A stretch of DNA of 64,000 nucleotides from Streptomyces sp. NBC_01283. GTDB lineage: Bacteria > Actinomycetota > Actinomycetes > Streptomycetales > Streptomycetaceae. Below, one piece after another: positions 59,109 to 64,000 of this stretch. Position 1 is the stretch's first letter; each line of letters opens with the position of its first letter. Both the position numbers and the translations under genes were made by a program. Under the pieces are notes generated by a model that was not told the DNA's origin, searched no databases, and was given only the letters and a program-made list of their open reading frames with translations. The DNA lies in NCBI RefSeq assembly GCF_041435335.1, contig NZ_CP108430.1, positions 7,157,001 to 7,221,000 on the forward strand, in the 5' to 3' direction.

Positions 59109-60668
59109 TCAGCCCGACGCCCCGGTGGAACCGCGCCTGCGCCACCACACGAGCCCGAGTCCGACAAGGAGCACCCCTGCCGCACCCGCGGCGCCGGAAG
59201 CGATCAGCACGGCATCGGTGTCGTCGCCGCCGCCGGTGGCCGGATGTGCGGGCACGGCACCGCCGCTCAGGGCGTCACGCGCCGAGCTGCCGCTGCCGCC
59301 GCCGCCCTTGGCCAACGGCCCCCGGGACCCGGACGTGGGAAGCGCCACGTACGGGAAGGTGTCGCCGAACTTCTGGTCGTTGGCGTCCACCGCGTCGCCC
59401 AGGTCGTTCTTGTTGCCGGTGAGTTCGCCCTCGACGGCCTGCAGCTCGATGTCGACGACGTCGTCGGTGAGCCGCCGCCCGTTCGGGAACCCCGCGTTGT
59501 CGCCGTCGAGCGCCCCGAGGCGCTTGGGCGAATCCGCCGGCTTGACGGACGTGTTGAGGCGCAGGGCCTCGGCGGGTTTGACGTTGGGCGGCTGGTTGAG
59601 GCCCTTCACGCCGGTCAGGAACACCGACACGAGGTCGTCGCGCGGCTCGGCGGGCGCCTTCAGCTTGTAGATCTTCTCCAGGAGCTTCGGCAGCTCCGGC
59701 TTGGTCACGTACTTCAGGAAGTCCGCGTCGTTCCAGGGCGAGGACGCGTTGAACTTGTCCTTGTCCTTCCGCGGCACGACCACCTCGTTGACCAGCGGGT
59801 TGCCGAGGCGAGACACCTGGGTCCACTTGCCGTTGGCGTTCTTGCGCTGCGTCGTCGACCAGATGCCGACGGTGGGCTGCTTCTCGGACTGCCGTAGGTC
59901 GGCGGTCGGCACCTGAAGGGCGAGGGAGTTCACGTTGTAGCCCTTGAGGGTGTCGTTCCCGACCTCCGACAGATCGCCGCCGTACAGCAGGTCGAACACC
60001 CGCAGATCCAGGAAGAACGGATCGTCGGCCTGCCCGGCGAACGTCGAGCCGCCCCCCTTGACCGGGCGCACGGCCTGGTCACGCAGCTTCTGGTAGTTCG
60101 GCATGGACGCCTTGCCGACGTGCGACGGCGCCGCGGGCACGTCGTCGGCGACCTTCGTCGTCGAGACGACCTTCTGGTCCTTGAGCTTGATCCGCTCCAG
60201 GTCGTACGTCTGCGTCACGTTCAGGTCGGGATCGTCGAGGCTCGTCACGGGCCCGGTGTTGTAGAGGAACGTGTCGCCGTTCTTGGCCTTCGTGTGGAAC
60301 GTCCACCGGTAGAGGAGGTCGCCCTGCGCGTCGCCGTCGCTGTCGATGTGGACGTCGTACTGCGCGTCGTCGGCCCACGGATAGAAGTTGGGTCCGCCCG
60401 CGGGCTCCTCGAAGGGCAGCCAGTTCGCCACGATCGTCGTGGAGTCCGGCTTGTCCGGGCTCACGAACGCGTACACGTCCGTGTTGTCGTACTGAGGCTG
60501 CCCCGAGATCAGCGGGGCCTCGCGGTGGCTGGAGGCGTCGGCCGCCCCCGGTTCCAGTGCCGTCACGCCGGCGGCTGCGAGCCCCCCGGCGGCCAGCGCG
60601 CCACAGACGAGCGCGGCCAGGCCGCGCTTGCTGCGGCGCCCCGGCCGACTCTTGGCGATAGCTGTCAT
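59109..60668 (-). CDS. Exported DUF4331 protein
   Basis: 519-residue protein of the DUF4331 family. The signal segment (LAALVCGALAAGGLAAAGVTAL) is followed by SSHREAPLISGQPQYDNTDVYAFVSPD, a hallmark start of the family. Later blocks include NWLPFEEPAGGPNFYPWADDAQYDVHID, FDLLYGGDLSEVGNDTLKGYNVN and DVVDIELQAVEGELTGN. A Gly/Ser linker, a TM helix (VLIASGAAGAAGVLLVGLGLVWW) and a short basic C-terminus anchor it to the membrane facing out. ATG 60668 has AAGGA 8 nt upstream. It is divergent from sigK, and in Streptomyces such genes often accompany the ECF sigma K/RskA pair. The function is unknown. Confidence 0.85.
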   Translation of the reverse strand: MTAIAKSRPGRRSKRGLAALVCGALAAGGLAAAGVTALEPGAADASSHREAPLISGQPQYDNTDVYAFVSPDKPDSTTIVANWLPFEEPAGGPNFYPWADDAQYDVHIDSDGDAQGDLLYRWTFHTKAKNGDTFLYNTGPVTSLDDPDLNVTQTYDLERIKLKDQKVVSTTKVADDVPAAPSHVGKASMPNYQKLRDQAVRPVKGGGSTFAGQADDPFFLDLRVFDLLYGGDLSEVGNDTLKGYNVNSLALQVPTADLRQSEKQPTVGIWSTTQRKNANGKWTQVSRLGNPLVNEVVVPRKDKDKFNASSPWNDADFLKYVTKPELPKLLEKIYKLKAPAEPRDDLVSVFLTGVKGLNQPPNVKPAEALRLNTSVKPADSPKRLGALDGDNAGFPNGRRLTDDVVDIELQAVEGELTGNKNDLGDAVDANDQKFGDTFPYVALPTSGSRGPLAKGGGGSGSSARDALSGGAVPAHPATGGGDDTDAVLIASGAAGAAGVLLVGLGLVWWRRRGSTGASG

Positions 60669-60754
60669 CACGTCCGTCCTTAAAGTTCCTCCCGCGACCC
60701 CACGCGCGGTGCGCGCAAGCCGCCTGACGCACCCCATTCGGGGCAAGGGGCCCG

Positions 60755-60780
60755 GCGGATTGCCCTCGTTCCCAATCCGC
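60755..60780. promoter_or_regulatory. Inverted repeat between DUF4331 and sigK
   Basis: GCGGATTG and CAATCCGC are perfect 8-bp arms 10 bp apart in the 222-bp divergent promoter region. Candidate operator or overlapping promoters. Confidence 0.4.
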
Positions 60781-60890
60781 TGCCTTCTCTCCCCCGAATC
60801 CCGGTGCGACCGGACGACCGCGACCGGACGACAAGGCGCCCGGCCCGGAGGCGGTGAGCCACCCGGGCCGGCGAGTTGAGGGGGACACGC

Positions 60891-61445
60891 ATGGAGCCCG
60901 ACGCGTTGCTGCCACTGATCGCCCGGGGCGATCAGCAGGCGTTCGAGAAGCTGTACGAACTGGTCTGCGGGCCGGTCTACGGCATGGTCCGCCGCGTGCT
61001 CCGCGATCCGGCCCAGTCCGAGGAGGTGGTCCAGGAGGTCCTGCTCGAACTCTGGCGTACGGCGGCCCGGTTCGACCCGGCGCGCGGCGGCGCCCTCGCC
61101 TGGATCCTCACGCTCGCCCACCGCAGGGCGGTCGACCGGGTCCGCAGCGTCCGTGCGGCGAGCGACCGCGAACGGCGCGTGGCCGAGCGGGGCGAAGGCC
61201 CCGCCTTCGACGAGGTCGCCGAGGCGGTCGAGGGCCGCCTCGAGCGCGAATGGGTGCGCCGCTGCCTGCGCCGCCTCACCGACCTCCAGCGCCAGGCCGT
61301 CACCCTCGCCTACTACGACGGCTATACGTACCGGGAAGTGGCCCGGCGTCTCTCCGTGCCCCTCGGCACCGTCAAGAAACGGATGCGGGACGGTCTGCTG
61401 CGGCTGCGCGACTGTCTGGGCGCCGCATCGGGAGACGCGACATGA
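60891..61445 (+). CDS. sigK: ECF RNA polymerase sigma factor, SigK type
   Basis: 184-residue ECF sigma factor. Region 2 (about 12-75): FEKLYELVCGPVYGMVRRVLRDPAQSEEVVQEVLLELWR. A linker follows, and region 4 (about 125-180) contains LTDLQRQAVTLAYYDGYTYREVARRL and PLGTVKKRMRDGLLRLRDCL. The combination with an overlapping RskA-type anti-sigma gene (ATGA at 61442-61445) is the SigK/RskA arrangement (ECF19). GGGGG lies 6 nt before ATG 60891. Likely targets are the divergent DUF4331 gene and itself, by analogy with mycobacterial SigK, which controls secreted antigens. That is inference. Confidence 0.9.
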   Translation: MEPDALLPLIARGDQQAFEKLYELVCGPVYGMVRRVLRDPAQSEEVVQEVLLELWRTAARFDPARGGALAWILTLAHRRAVDRVRSVRAASDRERRVAERGEGPAFDEVAEAVEGRLEREWVRRCLRRLTDLQRQAVTLAYYDGYTYREVARRLSVPLGTVKKRMRDGLLRLRDCLGAASGDAT

Positions 61446-62296
61446 GCCGGGACCGCGGCCACGGCGGCCGTCGAACGCCCTCCGTCGGGCGACCGCGGCC
61501 CCTGCGGCGCGTCCACTCCCTGGCCGTCCCCTACGCCCTGGACGCCCTCGAACCCCGCGAACTGCGCCGCTTCGAGCGGCATCTCGTCCGCTGCGTTCGC
61601 TGCCGCGCGGAGTCCAGGGAACTGGGCGAGGGCACGGTACGCCTGGCGGGCGCGGCGGCGGTCCCGCCGCCGCCCGGCCTGCGCGAGCGGGTGCTCACCG
61701 CCGTACGCACCACGGAGCAGGACCCGCCACCGAGGGCGCCCGTCACCCGGAGCGCGCCCCCTCGCCCTCGCGCGCTTCTCCCCGTTGGCCGCGTCGGCCC
61801 CATCGGTCACGCCGGTCACGCCGGCCTCGTGGATCGCGCGGCCATCGCCGGTCTCACCGCTCTCGCACTGGCGGTGACCGTGATCCTCGCCGTCCAGCTG
61901 GTCCGTTCCGACGACCGGCTCGGCCGTGAGCGCGCCGAAGCACGTGAGATCGCCCACGTCCTGGCCGCTCCGGACGCCCGCGCGAGCGGCACGGAGGACG
62001 CGTGGGGGCGCGGCATCAACGTCGTCGCGTCGGAGTCCAGGCGGCGCGCCGTGGTGACCGTCACGGGGCTCGGGGCGCCGCCGAAGGGCCGTGCGCACCA
62101 GCTCTGGCTGCTGCGGCCAGGCTCGACGCCCCGCTCCCTGGGCCTCCTGGACGGCGAAACGCCGGTGATCGCCACGATCCTGAGCGCGTCCGCTACGTCA
62201 CTCGCCGTGACCACCGAACCCGACGGTGGCTCAGAGAGGCCCACTTCCGCCCCTCTTGTCCAACTCGCCCTGGAATCAGTTGAATTCGGAGAGTAA
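61442..62296 (+). CDS. rskA: Anti-sigma K factor, RskA family
   Basis: 284-residue membrane anti-sigma factor. The cytoplasmic N-terminus contains LAVPYALDALEPRELRRFERHLVRCVRC, the zinc-finger-like anti-sigma domain (H-x3-C-x2-C) that binds SigK. One TM helix (AAIAGLTALALAVTVILAVQLV, about 145-165) follows a Pro/Arg-rich linker. The extracytoplasmic RskA domain contains AVVTVTGLGAPPKGRAHQLWLLRPG and ends SAPLVQLALESVEFGE. It overlaps sigK by 4 nt. Regulated proteolysis of the outer domain would release the sigma factor. Confidence 0.88.
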   Translation: MSRDRGHGGRRTPSVGRPRPLRRVHSLAVPYALDALEPRELRRFERHLVRCVRCRAESRELGEGTVRLAGAAAVPPPPGLRERVLTAVRTTEQDPPPRAPVTRSAPPRPRALLPVGRVGPIGHAGHAGLVDRAAIAGLTALALAVTVILAVQLVRSDDRLGRERAEAREIAHVLAAPDARASGTEDAWGRGINVVASESRRRAVVTVTGLGAPPKGRAHQLWLLRPGSTPRSLGLLDGETPVIATILSASATSLAVTTEPDGGSERPTSAPLVQLALESVEFGE

Positions 62297-62345
62297 TCGT
62301 CAACCTCCTTACGGGGTAGGTGAATCCTGTGACCGGGATACACGA

Positions 62346-62368
62346 GTGTCGGGACGGGGCGATAGGGT
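62346..62368 (+). promoter_or_regulatory. Promoter with TAGGGT -10, weakly PafBC-like
   Basis: GTGTCGGGA (62346-62354), 8 nt, TAGGGT (62363-62368). The -10 is ideal and the upstream element matches TTGTCRGTG at 6 of 9 positions. It lies 44 bp before the small gene at 62413. Confidence 0.35.
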
Positions 62369-62412
62369 TAACCTGCCCTGGGCCGGGTGCCCTCGTACGG
62401 GTGGGGAGTGAC

Positions 62413-62679
62413 ATGGAACAGATAACGGTGCGCAGCAGGGCGCGTGTCCCTGCGATCACCTGCGGGAGCGGCGCGACCAGCTCGCGTCTCGACCGCCATC
62501 TCTCAGTGCTGGGCGGCCCCGCCGTCCCGCAGCGCGAGACGGCGGAAGCGACGCTGCTGATGCGTGAGCTGACCTCGCGGGGAGCGCACGACCGCAGTGG
62601 CCGCAGTGCGCGTGTGCGGAGGGTCTCTCTCTTCGCTCCCTTGCGCAGGCTGCGTCGGTCCCTCTTTGGGGGTCGCTGA
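62413..62679 (+). CDS. Small hypothetical protein (88 aa)
   Basis: 88-residue basic protein starting MEQITVRSRARVPAITCGSG, then an Arg-rich region (RHLSVLGGPAVPQRETAEATLLMRELTSRG) and a C-terminal basic tail (RRVSLFAPLRRLRRSLFGG). It might bind RNA, DNA or membrane. ATG 62413 has GGGGAG 5 nt upstream. No family is recognised. The promoter ahead of it has a TAGGGT -10. Confidence 0.6.
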   Translation: MEQITVRSRARVPAITCGSGATSSRLDRHLSVLGGPAVPQRETAEATLLMRELTSRGAHDRSGRSARVRRVSLFAPLRRLRRSLFGGR

Positions 62680-62701
62680 CCACGGGTGGTCGGGGGTTCG
62701 G

Positions 62702-62718
62702 CCGCCGCTCAGCGGCGG
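62702..62718 (+). terminator. Small hairpin after the 88-residue gene
   Basis: CCGCCGC/GCGGCGG stem (7 bp) with a 3-nt loop, 22 nt after the stop. Weak on its own. Confidence 0.4.
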
Positions 62719-62802
62719 ATTGCTCCCACCCACCCGCCCCTTCCCTCTCCGTACACCTCACCTGTTGCACAACTCGCGTAACACCCTTGTCATGCGCACC
62801 TG

Positions 62803-62831
62803 TTGACGCCGCAACCTTCCGGCCCCAATGT
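62803..62831 (+). promoter_or_regulatory. Candidate promoter of the amidohydrolase
   Basis: TTGACG (62803-62808), a 17-nt spacer and CAATGT (62826-62831), giving a leader of about 37 nt. Confidence 0.5.
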
Positions 62832-62874
62832 GGCTGATTGATTGGCCGATACACCCAACCTCCCGGAGGTGCGC

Positions 62875-64000
62875 GTGTGTGACCTGCACGATCAGCATGA
62901 GCATCAGGCACTCCCCGCGAGCGGCCCACCCTTGAGCCGCCGCCGCATCATGCAGCTCCTCGGCTCGGCCGGTGTCACCGCCGGAGTCATGACCGCCGAC
63001 GCGGACCCGGCGATGGCCGCCAGCGAGGACCGCAGCCCCGCGGCCTACGAAGCGCCCGAAGGCCTCGCGGCCGACACCCCCGCCAAGCGCGCGGCGCTCG
63101 ACTGGATCACCTCTCACGACGACCGGATCACCGGCCTGAACGCCGAGATCTGGGACAACGCCGAGCTGTCCCTCCGTGAGTGGAAGTCCTCCATCGCCGA
63201 GGCCGATTTCCTCGAACGGGCCGGATTCGACGTCAAGTTCGGCACCGCGGGCTTCCCGACGGCGTTCACCGCGACCTTCACGCACGGCAAGGGCGGCCCG
63301 GTCCTCGGCTTCAGCGGCGAGTACGACGCGCTGCCCGGCCTCTCGCAGAACAAGGGCGTGGGCCACCACGATCCGCGCGAGTACATCCACGACCCCTTCG
63401 CGCCGAGTTACGGGCCCGGCCACGGCTGTGGCCACAGCGCGCTCGGCACGGCGGCAGCCGCCGCCGCGGCGGCCGTCGCGCAGGCGGCGAAGAAGCACCG
63501 GCTGCCCGTCACCGTGAAGTTCTTCGGCTCCACGGCCGAGGAGATGCTGATCGGCAAGACGTACGCCGTCAGCAAGGGGGTGTACGACGGCCTCGACGCG
63601 TTCCTGGACTGGCACCCCTCCACGGCCAACGCGACCGGCTGGGGCAGCACCACCGCGATGACCGCCGTCACCTTCACCTTCCTCGGCGTGGCCGGGCACG
63701 GCGGCACCCCGCTCGGCAACAAGTCCGCACTGGACGCCGCCGTGATGATGGCGACGATGTCGGAGTTCCTGCGCGAGGAGAACCTCGCGCCGAGCGGCCG
63801 GCTGCACTGGGTGATCAACAACGGCGGTGACATCCCGAACGTCACCGCGGAGATCGCCGAGATCTCGTACTACGTGCGTGAGGGCAGCCCCGCCCGCGTC
63901 CAGGTCCTCCTGGACAAGGTGATCGCGGTCTCCGAGGCGGCCGCGAAGGCGTCCCAGACGACGGTCCGGCACCGCGTGACGTCGGCCTGCTGGAACCAGC
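62875..64000 (+). CDS. Tat-exported M20 amidohydrolase, AbgB-like (3' truncated)
   Basis: Metal-dependent amidohydrolase of the M20D/AbgB group (p-aminobenzoyl-glutamate or N-acyl-amino-acid type), cut by the right edge after about 375 residues. The N-terminus has a twin-arginine motif PLSRRRIMQLLGSAG followed by a hydrophobic stretch, so export by Tat is likely. Metal-site motifs are FSGEYDALPG, YGPGHGCGHSALG and FGSTAEEMLIG, and WHPST follows. GTG 62875 has CGGAGG 5 nt upstream, and GTG 62869 overlaps that site. The substrate is unknown. Confidence 0.85.
   Translation, partial: MCDLHDQHEHQALPASGPPLSRRRIMQLLGSAGVTAGVMTADADPAMAASEDRSPAAYEAPEGLAADTPAKRAALDWITSHDDRITGLNAEIWDNAELSLREWKSSIAEADFLERAGFDVKFGTAGFPTAFTATFTHGKGGPVLGFSGEYDALPGLSQNKGVGHHDPREYIHDPFAPSYGPGHGCGHSALGTAAAAAAAAVAQAAKKHRLPVTVKFFGSTAEEMLIGKTYAVSKGVYDGLDAFLDWHPSTANATGWGSTTAMTAVTFTFLGVAGHGGTPLGNKSALDAAVMMATMSEFLREENLAPSGRLHWVINNGGDIPNVTAEIAEISYYVREGSPARVQVLLDKVIAVSEAAAKASQTTVRHRVTSACWNQ

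Overview
This is a high-GC actinobacterial chromosome segment, almost certainly from a Streptomyces. Third codon positions are strongly G/C, and the content is typical of the genus: secreted streptogrisin-type proteases, a SepF paralogue, DnaE2 with a Y-family partner, a sortase-anchored LPMO, an SGNH esterase, and an ECF sigma K/RskA pair. From memory, and not checked here, part of the gene order (acyl-CoA dehydrogenase, SepF, dnaE2, lipase, LPMO, SGNH esterase) resembles the SCO17xx region of S. coelicolor. I see no rRNA, tRNA, insertion sequence, prophage or CRISPR array.

Layout. 1-9.0 kb: an I78 inhibitor cut at the left edge, a PAP2 phosphatase, a PIG-V-like mannosyltransferase divergent from a 14-TM MFS exporter, an acyl-CoA dehydrogenase, SepF, and a DUF5685 protein with a collagen-like linker and an 18-cysteine tail. 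8.0-13.1 kb: a complete amino-acid type ABC importer (two permeases, ATPase and lipoprotein binding protein in one operon, plus a second divergent binding protein). 13.2-17.7 kb: DUF1684 protein, then two secreted S1E proteases flanking an SPFH protein. 17.7-20.5 kb: bifunctional AdhE behind a perfect Rex-type operator. 20.5-27.5 kb: an AAA ATPase, a DUF3533-like membrane protein, and an SOS-type operator ahead of a translationally coupled dnaE2 / ImuB-like pair. 27.6-31.8 kb: a NarL-type two-component system, a secreted lipase and the LPMO. 32.5-34.0 kb: a three-gene cassette with a divergent sigma-70-like protein. 34.0-38.5 kb: a CitB-type response regulator without its kinase, beside a tripartite tricarboxylate transporter (tctCBA) and a GNAT enzyme. 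38.4-40.2 kb: a 48-residue gene with a sequestered ribosome binding site, divergent from a methyltransferase-NUDIX-VOC fusion whose promoter matches the LexA-independent (PafBC-type) DNA-damage promoter. 40.2-43.4 kb: DUF402, tandem GNAT, short GntR and DUF5925 ATPase genes.

43.4-53.5 kb is an exopolysaccharide-type locus: a GH39-like glycosidase facing a minus-strand set of genes for a membrane protein, a FemAB-like acyltransferase, two family-2 glycosyltransferases, a polysaccharide deacetylase and a 1301-residue flippase fused to a second polytopic domain. 53.6-64 kb: SGNH esterase, Ser/Thr kinase, NicO-type metal transporter and TPR protein, DUF4331 protein divergent from sigK-rskA, a small gene, and a Tat-exported M20 amidohydrolase running off the right edge.

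Recurring themes are stress-responsive operators (Rex, LexA-like, PafBC-like, CRP-like), probable leaderless genes with a TANNNT-like hexamer 6-8 nt before the start codon, and bidirectional hairpin terminators between convergent genes.
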